Positions 12,242-24,851 of a stretch of DNA of 64,000 nucleotides are shown here, piece after piece; the stretch's first letter is position 1, and each line of letters begins with the position of its first letter. The DNA is taken from NCBI GenBank assembly GCA_024138025.1, contig JAMXBD010000232.1, forward strand, positions 682,001 to 746,000, written 5' to 3'. The position numbers and the translations under genes are program-made. Source of the DNA: Combretum micranthum (lineage: Eukaryota; Streptophyta; Magnoliopsida; Myrtales; Combretaceae). The notes under the pieces are model-generated. The model was not told the origin of the DNA. It did not search any database and worked only from the letters and a program-made list of their open reading frames with translations.

Positions 12242-13712
12242 AGTCTCTCTGCGGCTTTCGTTTCTTTCTGAGGTTTTGGTTGGTCTGTTTCTATGGGGGA
12301 GATGGGGAAGACAGGCAGACAGGTTATACAAAAAGGGTTACACTTTGTATCAAGTAGAAAAATCTTATTTTGTTGGATTATACGTGGGTCGACAAAAATA
12401 TTTGCTTTTGGGGGATAGCCATCCGAGACTCAAACTAATCTGTTTTATGATGTGCATAAGAGATAAGACTACCATTTATATCTTAATTACGTTAAATTGG
12501 TTGTGTCAACTTTAAGGTTTCTATTAATTCTTAATTACGCTTTTTTTTATATTTGTCTTTGTACTCTTAATTATTTTATCTTGAAAATTAAATATTTCAA
12601 TCATAAAATCTTTGAATAAAATATTAAAAAACAAAGAAATTAAATGAGTGAAATATAACCAAACGTGAAATAGTCATATAGCCCAAATAAATAAATAAAT
12701 AAATATATATATATATATATTTAAATATGAGATTTAACTTTGAAAGATGTAAATGATAAGTGTCTATCAAACCAATACAAAGGAAACCTATGCCACTGAC
12801 CTTATTATCCAGTCACATTTGGTCGAGATTCCCATCTTGAGGTACCGAGTTTAATTTCATATATTAGCGTATTGTAATAGTTTTTTGTAGTTGCGCTGTA
12901 ATAGCCTCTGTGGCCCACCGAAAAAGAAAAAGTGTAGATTGATTTATTTATTTATAATTATATAGCATATGTACAGTGTCAAAGATTATAAAGGTTAATA
13001 TCAATTTGACTACTATAATATCTTTCAATTTTATATGAAGTTTTAGATTTGTTTCGGTCATACTCAATTAAAATTTTTCTTATCAAATCTTACGTATAAA
13101 ATTTTAATATTGCTAAATTCTATATTAATCAAACTTTTTCTTGCACATTTACTCTCCAATGCATCAATAGAATGGTGCAGGTGTAAATGTTGAATCAAAT
13201 ATGGCAGTTAACAAAGTGAAAAATTGAAAAAGCACTCAAAATTCTCTATATTATCACAAAATTGCTATTGCTGCTTCTATACCTCTGTTGTCTCTTTCAT
13301 CCTTACATATTAACTCTCTTTCTTTACTCCTCAAACTGATGAATGACAATCTTAAAATTACAATTATTGCAAAAACAATTGTTGCTTAAATTGCCAATTT
13401 ACCTTATCTTAATTCAACTTCATTTTATGTTGTTTTGTTTTATACATGAAAGAAAGCCAATGACAATCAACAGTCATGTTCTTGGCATGGCTTTTCAAGA
13501 ATGGTTGCTGAAGGATGTGAAAAAAATGCTTCAAAAGCCCCCAAAAATTCTTACAAGTTGACCATGGGAAGCTTGTGCTCCACCAAACCGATACTCTACC
13601 TTAATATATAGGCAATTCTTTGGTTAGTTATAGTTAAACTCATTACACTTCTCTAAGTCTCCAAATTCTGGTAATATAAGTTGAAACTCATATTTCAGGT
13701 TTTTGAACTATC
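12242..13712. promoter_or_regulatory. Divergent intergenic promoter region
   Basis: This 1.47 kb separates the start codons of CCDC22 (minus) and ABCG26 (plus) and must hold both promoters. A TATA-like taatatata lies near 13602, about 105 bases before the ABCG26 start. No confident core element was found on the CCDC22 side. ABCG26 is known in Arabidopsis as a tapetum gene while CCDC22 should be broadly expressed, so shared control is not assumed. The middle holds an A/T microsatellite and is otherwise featureless. Confidence 0.5.
12685..12722. repeat. Compound (AAAT)n(AT)n microsatellite
   Basis: About five AAAT units run directly into about ten AT units in the CCDC22-ABCG26 intergenic region. 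It is likely to vary in length between individuals. Confidence 0.95.
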
Positions 13713-16700
13713 ATGGAACTAGGAAAAGAAAGTGAAATTGAAGACATCTCAATATCTCCTCAAACATTTAGACCAATGCAAATTGTTGGAAGTAATTCCT
13801 TTGGTCATAACATAGAATTCTTACCACAAGCTTATCTTAGGAATAGTAGGTATTCAGAGATTGATATAGAAGATGAAGCTTCAAATTTTAAGAAAGATCG
13901 GCCTCTTTCTTATATCTTAAGGTAATTTTCCAACTTCTTACTTATTTTTTCCATTAGTTCAACCTGTCTAAGGAAAATTTCAAGAAAGAGCTAAGTAAAG
14001 AATAACAAAGACATAACTATAAACCTTAAGAAAGATCGATCACTTCCATAAATATTTTATCATGTTCTTCATTTTGCAGTTTGAAGATGTTAAGTACAAG
14101 GTGAAGAACGCTGAGCCTTCTACTAAAAATCCGGTCCAGGAAATGGTATCAAAAGTAGCCTCTCAAATAACCTTGGACCAAGATAATAATTATAAGCATA
14201 TCTTAAAGGGCATTACTGGGAGTGTTGGTCCAGGAGAAATCTTAGCTCTGATGGGTCCTTCTGGTAGCGGAAAAACAACCTTATTGAAAGTAATAGGTGG
14301 AAGATTGCTAGATAATGTCACTGGAAGACTTACTTTCAATGATGTCCCGTATAGTCCGGTTCTCAAGAGGAGGTCCGCACATTTTTCAAGTTTCTCTCCT
14401 CCCTTGAGTTTGGACTATCTTATTAATTTAGTATAGTTTATTGATTTGATAGGTCGGTCGTTTTTTTAATTTTTTCACTCCATTCAACAGGATTGGTTTT
14501 GTGACACAAGATGATATCCTCCTTCCACAGCTAACAGTGGAGGAGACCTTGGTTTTTGCGGCCTTTTTAAGGCTTCCAAGTAACATGAACCGGCAGCAGA
14601 AGTATGAGAGAGTTGAGATGATCATCAGGGAGCTCGGCTTAGAGAGGTACCTTTTAGGTGGAAGTATTCTAATCTTTTGATGAATATGCCTGTTTGTTTC
14701 TTCTATTGTTCTTATTGTACATGAACTCAGCTTGATTGGTGTATGATTTGCATTTGTTCTGTATCTGGTATGTGTGATTTTGTCCATTTTAACTCCTTGG
14801 TTTCTTGCATAACTATTCACATGGATAGAATACTAATCTTCTTCTTCATTTACCATCAACCTATGAAACATACCCATGTACAAAAGCAGATGTCGACACA
14901 CAAGAATAGGAGGGTTATTTGTCCAAGGAATATCAGGGGGAGAGAGGAAAAGAACTAGCATAGGTTATGAAATTCTTGTTGATCCTTCATTATTATTGCT
15001 TGATGAACCAACTTCAGGTCTTGATTCAGCATCTGCCAATAGACTTCTCCAAATACTTCAACAAGTTGCTCAGGTACCATAATTGATTAGGCAGCTTCAC
15101 GGAAATTTCCAATTTACAAGCAGAAGAGCCTTCTAATCTCCATCTTTGCTTGTGCTTTGCAGGCAGGTAGGACAGTAATCACAACTATCCACCAACCTTC
15201 AAGTAGAATGTTTCACATGTTCGACAAACTGCTGCTTATAGCAGAAGGGTATCCTGTGTATTACGGAAGGGCTCGAGAGTCTATGGAGTACTTTGCATCC
15301 CTTAGGTTTGCTCCTGAGATACCCATGAATCCTGCAGAATTCTTACTTGACCTAGCTACTGGACAGTTAAACGACATTAGTGTTCCCAATGATCTATTGA
15401 CACCTCAAGCAAGTGTCGATCCTGAGAGGACTGTTGTCAAAGTAACAACCATATACCTACAAAGACTTGTTGTTTCTTATTTTCATTACTGTAGTTTGGC
15501 TAAGATCTATTTGTGATATTACGTTAAACCATGCCAGTACCTTCAACTCAAATATAAGGCTCTATTGGAACCGAAAGAGCAAGAAAATCAGCATGCCGCT
15601 AGAACATCGGAGCAACTTCAACTAGCCATCCAGATTAAGAAGGATTGGACATTGACATGGTGGGAACAATTCCTAATATTGTCAAGGAGAACACTTAAAG
15701 AGAGATGCAGTGATTATGTTAACAAGCTAAGATTGACGCAAGCACTTGGATTGGCTGTTTTGCTTGGCTTTCTTTGGTGGAAATCCAACACCAAGACCGA
15801 GGCTCAACTTAGAGATCAGGTAACTATTATGAAGTGCATGGAACTCATATTTAGCTTTACAGCCAACCGATTTAAAAACTTAAATTTGTAATATTTCCTG
15901 CTATTAATACACACCCTTCTCACTTTGGTGATCAACAACTTCTTAGCTCTGATGTGTTTTTATGTTAATTGTTTAACACTTGTTTTATGTTTGACTACCT
16001 TGGATCTTACATTTAAATTGAATTCGCAGGTTGGTTTAATGTTCTACATGTGCATTTTTTGGACATCAACATCTCTCTTTGGAGCAGTTTACGTGTTTCC
16101 ATTTGAAAAGACATACCTAGTGAAGGAAAGGAAAGCGGATATGTACAGGTTGAGTGTATACTATGTTTGCAGCACCCTGTGCGATATGGTGGCCCATATT
16201 TTATACCCGACCTCGTTCATGATCATTGTGTATTTCATGGCTGGCTTTAAGAGAACAGTAACTTGTTTCTTTCTCACCTTATTTGCTGTATGGTTGATTG
16301 CCATCACCAGCCAGGTTATTCCCACAATGTCTTGGAACACAAGTCTTGTCTAACGTTTGATTTCAATAATAAAAATAATCAATTTGCTTCTTCTTCTTTT
16401 ACACTAGGGAGCAGGGGAACTGTTTGGAGCTATAGTTTTGAGTATCAAGGATGCTGGAATGGTCGCTTCTTTACTACTAATGCTATTTCTCCTTACAGGA
16501 GGTTACTATGTGCAGGTATGTTAATCTGTCATCATAAACGCAACTAGGTAAGCAATATTAATTAACAAGCAAGCCACGCTAAATGCAGTCATCTATGATC
16601 TAGGTGCATCTTGTTAGATGGTTTTAGAGTAAGAGGTCTTGAGTTTGAATTAGGAGAGTGCTAAGTAATAAATATAATCGTCTATACCATATATATAACA

Positions 16701-17208
16701 TATATAAACTTAAACTTTTAGTTCAGATGATTGTAGTGCATACTTCAACCAGTATACAACGAACTCTTCGTTTTTATGTCTCTTAATTGCTCGGAAGCTT
16801 AATAATCAATGATAACTAGTCTATTTGGTAATCTCAAACAAGAAGATCCTAGCATAAGATGAGTGATCCCTTTTATTGTTAATGATTTAGCACTATGTAA
16901 TGGTCATAAAAAATATGCTCTGTTACTTGCACTTGCAGCATATACCGCGATTTATACGGTGGTTGAAGTACTTATCTTTCATGTACTATGGATTTCGACT
17001 ATTGTTAAAAGTGCAATACTCAGGAGAAGAGTTGTATGAATGTGAAAGCAAAGGTGGTTGCCGGCCATTGCAAAGCTCTCCATCATTTGACACTGTAAAT
17101 CTAAATGGTGGCTTACAGGAAGTATGGATTCTACTAGCAATGGCTTTAGGCTACCGGATTTGCGCCTATCTTTGCCTCCGAAGAAGAATAACTGGATGTG
17201 AATTGTGA
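13713..17208 (+). CDS. ABCG26: ABC transporter G family member 26-like (half-size, sporopollenin precursor export)
   Basis: Nine exons: 13713-13921, 14080-14372, 14491-14646, 14890-15073, 15163-15441, 15538-15819, 16030-16314, 16408-16515 and 16939-17208. All joints from exon 2 on are GT-AG and in phase. The protein is about 688 residues, close to Arabidopsis ABCG26 (685). The order is the reverse ABCG layout: an N-terminal nucleotide-binding domain with Walker [10 protein letters not shown] (about residue 129), signature ISGGERKR (about 234), Walker [13 protein letters not shown] and H-loop TTIHQPSS, then about six membrane segments from exon 6 onward. Family members of this subgroup act at the tapetal plasma membrane and export pollen-wall polyketides; that role is inferred by orthology. 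Exon 1 ends out of phase with exon 2, so canonical splicing would meet a stop after nine codons. A one-base loss in the last 20 bases of exon 1 (13900-13921) is the simplest explanation, because the final bases read YLK in the correct phase. Confidence 0.95.
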
Positions 17209-17341
17209 ACTAAATTTAGCTATTATGTCAATGAGACTTAGATTCTGGATGAGACTAAGCTGACATAAATGCTTTCACCTAAGAGTCATTCACATTGTTG
17301 ATTTTAATGATTATGTTTCATCCTATTAAAAACCTTTCCAT

Positions 17342-17347
17342 AATAAA
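17342..17347 (+). terminator. Polyadenylation signal AATAAA
   Basis: A canonical AATAAA lies 134 bases after the ABCG26 stop codon, a normal plant 3' UTR distance. No transcript evidence is available. Confidence 0.45.
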
Positions 17348-17717
17348 GAATTTCAAATGTTAGATGTAAAAACCCATGTTATATTTAGAAATTGAAATTA
17401 TTATATCATTCAATTTCATTACTTACAACTGTCTCTCTCTATAAATATAACAACATATCAACAAAGAGGAGAGGGTTTATACAATCATATTACTTTCATT
17501 TGCAAAAAACATCATATATTAGGCATAGAGCAAGCCATTAAAACTTATTCTACATATTAAAACACTAAATTATGTCTTCAAAGTCGTTGAAAGATGTTTT
17601 ATCAATTCAATGCTACTTTGTCATTTTAATTACTCAATTTTTCAAATTTGTAATGCAATTATACCAAATACGAATTGCAGTTTCATCAGTTATTGCACCT
17701 TGATGTGGAAAAGCGTT

Positions 17718-18010
17718 GATGTCATTAGTGGTACCTGAACTTTGACAAATAATGCAATTAGGTATATAAACTTTGAAATTGCTCAATTTTATACTTAAAC
17801 TTTAAATCGATCAATTTAGTACCTGAAAAACTTTGAGATTGATCAATTTAGTACATGAAAGAACTTGATAGAGGAACTGTTGGCATGCACAAAAAGTTCT
17901 TCAAGATACTAAAATGATCAATTTTAAAGTTCAGGTACTAAATTGATCAATTTCAAAGTTTAGATATTTAATTACATATTTTAATTCATGTACCATTTGT
18001 AATATCAATC
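17718..18010. mobile_element. Foldback MITE
   Basis: The left arm starting gatgtcattagtggtac and the right arm ending atggtac-inverse gtaatatcaatc are inverted copies for about 100 bases each. Short blocks such as gatcaatttagtac repeat within the arms. No coding frame is present. Target duplications were not resolved. Confidence 0.65.
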
Positions 18011-18015
18011 CTGTG

Positions 18016-18202
18016 CAAAACAGATGGATTAGTTGTTGCTTTTGTAAACAACCAAAAAGATAGAAAAGAGAATAGGGAAAGAAGAAAAAAGAGCCCAATG
18101 AACTCTCTGCAAAATAGATGGATTAGTTGTTACTTTGTAAACAACCAATAAGATAGAAGAGAGAACAAGGAAAGAAGAAAAAAGAGCTCAATGATGTACA
18201 TG
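18016..18202. repeat. 94-bp tandem duplication
   Basis: Two adjacent copies start caaaacagatggattagttg (18016) and caaaatagatggattagttg (18110) and both end in a purine-rich gaagaaaaaagag block. Small differences show the duplication is not very recent. It abuts the preceding MITE. Confidence 0.85.
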
Positions 18203-19316
18203 TGAAAACACGAGATGAAATTGAGATGACAAAGACCCGTAGGGGAACTAGCAAATTCACTAAGTTGTAATAATATGTTTAGAGAATTTTATAACTCTCT
18301 TTTGTAGTGCATCATCTCACCATTTATATAGTTACAAAAGTGAACGCAGTAAAGATAATGAATTGCATGGTCCGACCACAGGACCACAGAATAACATAAG
18401 ATTTAACTCTGTATTTTTTTTTCTTTTTTATTTTTTATTTATATAAAACCTTACCACATGTTAATACAAAAAATAAAGAAAATAAACAAATAAATAAAAG
18501 ATGAATATGGAAATTGACAGAATTTAAAGAATAAAAATTAATAGATTTTAAATTTGATTCATATACATCCACTATGAAAAAAGAAGAGATTGATACATTA
18601 CTTTCGTTTGACCATTACCTGATCAGTAGTCTTGGTCGACCAACATCTTTGCAATTTGCATAATGCCATTATGGCTAACTATCTAAACTGGAATGACACC
18701 CTTGATATAAAAGCAATTGCCATAAAACATAAGTTCTCAAGAAATATCCACTAATATCTTCTTTGAGCACAGCCAAGTAGCTTTAGTTTAAGAGGAAAAT
18801 ACCATTAATCGTACTTAAATTTTGATAAAATATGTAATTAATTATTTGAATTGTGAAATTGATCCATTTAGTATCTGAAATAACTTTTATATATGCTAAT
18901 AGTATTTCTGTTAAATTGACTAACACTATAAGTGATATTTTTAATCAATATAACGAAAATACTATTAATATACATAAAAAAATTATTTTAAATACTACGT
19001 TGGTCCTATCTTATCACATTTTTTATGGATCTTTAATTCAACACTTCTCTAAGGTCACCTTCACTGCATCATCACACCATACGCACGACTAACCCCCAAT
19101 GACATCACACTCATGCAGTTGCAACAAAGTAAATAAAATAACAGAAATTAATTGTACGGTAAAAATAAGAATGCAATAATTTCAGGCAACCCAATTAAAA
19201 AAATTAATATGAAGCAAAATAAATAATGAAAATTTAATATTTTAACCTAAAACAAGATTATTAATAAAACAAATAATAATACAGTTGCCATGAGATAAAA
19301 CGCATATAAAAGTCAG
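18203..19316. other. Intergenic, no gene recognised
   Basis: AT-rich sequence. Around 18800-18960 there are phrases shared with the neighbouring foldback elements (tgaaattgatccatttagtat), suggesting a one-armed MITE remnant. The 79-codon open frame at 18853 lies in this remnant and is not supported as a gene. Confidence 0.4.
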
Positions 19317-19619
19317 GATAAATTATATTGGAATGTCACAACGTTTGGGGTAAGTTCATATAAAGTCGCAGTATTTTAAATGATTCATTTGAAGTTACAA
19401 TATTTATGAAAGTTGTTTAATTAGGGTTACCATCAATACATATCACAATGTAGCGGATCTTTTGAGGTTTAATTAAATTTTCTCCTTCTAATGTATGTTA
19501 ATCATGATCTCAATTAACTTACTTCTCGAATCGTTATGACCTCAAATAAACCACTTGAAATATTATGGCCTCAAATGAGTTTATCTCCAAATATTATGAT
19601 TTTCCAATGTAATTTAATC
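19317..19619. mobile_element. Foldback MITE
   Basis: gataaattatattggaa at the left end and ttccaatgtaatttaatc at the right end are imperfect inverted repeats, and the arms continue to pair for over 100 bases (for example the agataaactcattt and aagttcat blocks). It is non-coding, about 300 bp. Confidence 0.65.
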
Positions 19620-21398
19620 ATAAAACTCATCCTAAATGCTATAAATATAGACCTTGTAACTGCATATATCTCATAGACTACTTCAGCTAGAAATCACTTG
19701 CTAATATAGGAGATTAAAAACTTTACAAGGCCACGCATCCATAATAAGTAGAGAAACCCTTATTCTTTTACTTGTATATATTAACTAATACTTCATGTAG
19801 ACTAGCATTTGTATTTATGTATATGATTAATAAGTAACTACGCATACTGACATTGAAATATGTATTCTTTTAAAATACTATATTAGTACTTAGTTGCAAA
19901 TTACATGTAGGAAATAGATAAATATATATTACTGATTTATTAACCCTTTGAAAATATCACACAAATATAGAAATATAAATTAATTATGTGCATGACATAA
20001 ATACATATTTTTCTTTCAACAGTTGTTAGCGTATCTTATAAAGGTACCATTGCTGCTATCTTGTTATGTGATGAACTGACATTTCTAAGCCAGTTGTTCA
20101 CTATTGGTTCTATGAGAATCATATTTACATTTTCAACTTTACCATATCCTTATATCTAGAATTCCTTATATCCAATTGCCTTTTCTGTAATAATACTATG
20201 TATTATATAATTTACTTTTATTATTGCTAACATCATGATCATTTACGATTTCTATTATTATTATTATTATTATTATTATTCACTGCTATTTATATATTTA
20301 TTAAATCGATACTTATATTTTATAATAATGCTTCAAAATGGGATGGTTGAATATTTAAAAATTAAAAGCCCCTTTTATTTGATTGCCAGGTATTACTGAT
20401 TTAGTTCGTTTTTATTGTTTTAGCTTTATGAAGTTAAGGAAATTTCTTTCCGTTGAATTATGAGTTTAACTATATTCCTTGTAAAGGGAAAAAACATTTA
20501 AATAGTTTTCATCCATTGCGAATATAAGTTTATATACATATTCGTGTGGTTAGGAAAAATTCTCTCTACGGGTATAATTATGTGCAACCATATTGCTAAG
20601 ATATATAAATTTATATATCTCTATATAATCATTGAATTGATAATCCCTTTGATTATAAACCATCGGTGCTTATTCTTATACTACAGCCCATTCTAACTTA
20701 TAATGAGATATTATTTAGCATCAAATTTAGTAAAAGATTTCTATGGTTCATGGTGAAGTCTACAAGAAATTGTTTCTTAGTTACCATATTCAAATTTCTG
20801 TTTTTGTTTAAATATTGTAGGCTTTGTGATGGCATAAATAAATATGTTTGTATTTTCTTTTTTTTTTTTTTTTGTTAGAAGAATTTTCTAAATTGGAGTT
20901 TCAGCAATTTCATATATATACAAGAAGTAACCTTACCATTTAATAATTATATTATAAGATTTTATTAAAGTATCTTTATTGAAATTTCAGGGGTTTTACA
21001 TGTGATTTGTATGTTAGTAGAGGATGATAATAATGTCGACTATCTAGGATAGAGTTTTTGAAGATGGTCATGTGATTCGAACAACTGTAGGTATTAAGAG
21101 CCTTATATGCTTGTATTGCAACCTTATATGCTCCTCTCCTGTTTGGGTTGTCAGATTTTTGTCGATATTAGATCTATATCGGATCAGCATCTATAATTCA
21201 TCGGTATAATATCTATATCGGTTTAACATCTTTTCGGTTTGGTTAGTTTATGAATAAAATTGTCAGTTTTTCATCGGTGTTACATCAATATCAGTTTAGT
21301 TTGAAAATGATGCTAGAATAATGCCAAATTAGTGTAACCAAACATTCAAGTCAAAGAAGGGGGTTTTGTATCCACATCTTCATTGTCTTTATAATTAC
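19620..21398. other. Intergenic, AT-rich
   Basis: No gene is recognised. The stretch contains an ATT microsatellite at 20254-20280, a poly-T run near 20859-20873, and a motif tcaggggttttaca at about 20987-21000 that looks like the inverse of a Tekay-type LTR start. The partner end of that motif was not found. Confidence 0.35.
20254..20280. repeat. (ATT)n microsatellite
   Basis: Nine uninterrupted ATT units in AT-rich intergenic sequence. Confidence 0.95.
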
Positions 21399-22600
21399 TG
21401 TAACGCCCTAACATGAAGGTCTTACAACCCGTCACGTGTCCTTCTCTTTATAAGAACACGCCGAGGCTAGACAATATTATACCACAAGTAAACATTAATA
21501 ATAAACTCCAATACACGCGTAAAAGGGGTACCTGTTTATAAATATATCAAAGAAGTAACTCTCCAAATCAATCTCAGTTTAAACCAAAGCTAAGTTTAAA
21601 TCATAAACTTTAAAAACATAAAAGAGTTCTCATAACTTGGTCTTAATTTATAAAACAAGAAATTTATTAAAAGATAGGTTCCATAAGCTTTTAACTCTAT
21701 CTCAAAGTTATCCAAGTGGTCTAAATATCAACATGAATATCTAGTCCACTATCGTCATCCAAATCATCCACAAATATGTAAAAACTGGATAGATCATAAT
21801 AAACTGTGTCTGCACTTGTTCCTGAAAAATGAAAGGAATGAGTCAAAAAGCCCAGTACACCAAACCACACACAAATTCACATGCACACATAACCCATATA
21901 ATCGAATGTAACTATTTCTAATGCAACAAATATAATTTCTTATCTTATATTAGCCAGCAAGCAATACAATTCAAAACCATATGCATATATTTCCAAATCT
22001 AGAGTAACTCATGACTCCATAAAACAAACATATATAAAAATAGATAATTATACATATATTAGTGTTGGAGAATCATCCACACATCGTGATCTCTGCCAAA
22101 ACCTAATCTACCGGAATCATTGTTATGTATGAGTCTACTCGGGACAACCTCACACATAGATCATTAGGGTTCCTCATTAATATTACACTCTGCGTGGTCT
22201 GTACTAACCAAAGGCAAACACAAACAGCAAACATAGTTTCTTATTGTCATATAGAATTAAGTCAATTTAGAATTTTGATCCTACAACACATACAACAAAC
22301 AAGTCTAATCCTGCAAGCACATATAGCAAACAAGGTAAGGTTGTACCTAAATCAAATTCCAGAAAACAGGACTCTAAAGCACCAAAATCTCCTTTAGAAT
22401 CAAATCTTATTTCACCAAAAGCTGACAATATGAACATATAGATTTCAAAATAATATTTTCATTACATAATCCTAATTTGAACTTCATCTAAACCCTAATC
22501 TCAACAAAATCAGAAATTCACACCTTTCTCCTTTAATGTAAATTATATCACCTTTGAAAAATGAAAAGAGTAGTTTAAATCATATATCATCATCTTATAT
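21399..22600 (-). repeat. LTR terminus of the Tekay-like family, minus strand
   Basis: The block begins TGTAACGCCC, the inverse of the GGGCGTTACA end seen in this LTR family, and contains gtcacgtgt nearby. Read on the minus strand it carries the family landmark gtactgggctttttgactca (about 21845-21865), which corresponds to the gcgtactgggcctttggctc block at 32138 on the plus strand. The upstream end of this LTR was not located, so the copy is probably truncated or interrupted. Confidence 0.6.
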
Positions 22601-24199
22601 GAGTATGACCAAATTATATATATATATATATATATCATGGATAATCATATAAAACTACAACTTAATGTAAATTTTTGTCCAATAAAATAATAATCTATGT
22701 AATATTTAAAATAGTTGTACATTATATATTGATATTATTATTAATAAGCATTTAATTATGCATAGCATACTAAATCAACATACAACACAAAGCATTAATT
22801 ACTATAAAAAAATTAATTTCAATAATCTCCAAGACTTAATGAAGGCCTTAATGATTACGATATAGAATTTATGAAGAAAAAACAAAATTTAAACTTAATA
22901 GGTTTTCAATTATGATATTTAATACTTAAAATCATCATTTACCATGAAAACCTACCATTATCATATATTATATACAAAATTGTATGTATTATTATATGTT
23001 CTATATACATCTATGTTTTCATAGGATTAATACGTTATGCTAACATGCCATAAAAAAAAGAAAAAGAAAGAAAACGCTCTTTATAATAATATGGCAAATT
23101 ATTTCAATACATTATCATTGAGAAACAAAATTAGGATACATACATGTGTATGATTATATAGGCATGCATAAACACATAAAAAAGTAACCAAATTCTACAT
23201 TCACTAAAATCGCGTTCTTTTATATTTTTTCTCGGCATATATAGTAGTAGAAGATTAAAAGAAAAATTATTTCACTTATTGGAACATCAAATAATTCATC
23301 AAACCATGTACTGATAAAATCGGCATCTTTTTTTTTATATTATTTGTTTAAGTAAAGATATAGATTCAATAAATCATTTGCATGGGAAAAAAAACATTTT
23401 GATAAAAAAAATAATTTTAAATCACCAATATGATTACTCAAGCAAATTAAAATAAACATTATATTGATAATGCATGACATTTGGTCAATTTTGAGCCATA
23501 TGTGCACCCTCAACTTTAATCCTACAATTTGGAAAGTAAATCCATTTAGGGTTTGTACACATGTTTTCTTCTTTTGCTTCCTTTTTTGTTATTTTAAATC
23601 ATGAAACTCAATAATTATATTTAAAAAATATATATATCATTAGAATTTTTTTTTATTCTTTGCATTGTATTAGGAAAACAATGCTTATAATATTTGCAAT
23701 CAATTTTTTTAATGATAACAATATATATGTATATAACGTGATCTTTGATGATTTATTTTCACAATATTCTAAATTTTTACATATAAATTCTTACATATAA
23801 ATTCTTAAGCAATTAGTTGGTATAACAATTATGAACATGATTAGATCTATGATTTCTGAAAGCATTCATAGTAGATGCATATATATCTGTTTATGCTGCT
23901 ATTTAAGAGAGACTAAATTATGATTACCACGTTTGAAATAAGCTAAATTATTCAATAATTAAAATTTGCATGTGAATACAATATTAGTTCTAGATATTAA
24001 GTTTGAAGTAATTTTGATTTATGAAATTGAATGTATAGAAATATGTTTGATATATTATGTTTATTAATGTTAATTATTGATGTAAGTGATTATGTGTGAT
24101 GAAATTAATGTCATTGTTTTATGTATATTAATGTGTGTATAGTGTAATTAATGTTTGTGTCTTTTATGAATTAATATGTATATGTTATGTTTAAAATTA
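22601..24199. other. AT-rich intergenic sequence
   Basis: No gene. It holds a TA microsatellite at about 22615-22635, several poly-A/T tracts and long stretches made almost only of A and T. Probably old transposon material, but no family could be assigned. Confidence 0.3.
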
Positions 24200-24851
24200 T
24201 AAAAACAACTTTTGAACTTCTTAAGAATTTGTTGGCAGAAATTTTCTAAAAGTGTAGCCTATTTTCAAGCCTAAATTAAACCCAAATGAGCTCCAAATTA
24301 AGCCAAATTTAACCCAAAGTCTTATATGCCTCAAAAGTCAAACTTAAGATAATAATGAGTCACAAATTTGATCATATATTGCCTCTTTTGATAGCCTTCA
24401 TTTCCCATACGAATTTCCCTCTTCTTTCTCTCATTTCTCTTTTCCTTTTCTTCAAACTACAAGCCCTAAACCAAAGACCAATACCAAGCTTTTGGATTCA
24501 AAAATCTCTCCAAGCCAAAGCCTCTACATGTAAGTTAAAGCTAGTATAGACTCTTGTTTTATTTCCTATCTTGTAGTATATGTGTGAAGCCTATGGTAGA
24601 GTGAGTAAATGTCTTTTGAGTTGTATGGTTCATGTATCGATATAGGTTAGATCGTGTTTTGTTTTTGTATGAACTTGTTTATGTGTTATGGTAGTAGTGA
24701 GGGGTGTTGGTGAGGAGTGATGTTGATTTGAGTAGTTGAAGTGAAGAGGAGGAGAGGATTTGATGTGAATGAAGTAGTTAAATGTGTTGTTTTAATGTTC
24801 AAAGTTGCTAGGATTGATTAGAGTGGATAGAAGATAGTATATGAAGCTAAA
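24200..24851 (+). repeat. Left part of an older LTR interrupted at 24851
   Basis: The pyrimidine-rich stretch at 24415-24540 is typical of the first half of the long LTRs here. The sequence stops at the target site ctaaa and resumes after 30801. The rejoined flanks continue into the block at 30802-32620 that carries the downstream landmarks of the same LTR type. Confidence 0.45.

Noticed and set aside
12242..12331. Upstream in-frame ATG of CCDC22 at 12331
   Set aside because: It would add 30 residues with no family match; the start at 12241 (MEEETRDSVV) matches the CCDC22 N-terminus.
13343..13561. 72-codon frame just upstream of ABCG26
   Set aside because: Biased hydrophobic composition, no family match, and it lies in the expected promoter and leader of ABCG26.
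14428..14820. 130-codon antisense open frame in ABCG26
   Set aside because: It is a shadow of exon 3 and its flanking introns with no resemblance to known proteins.
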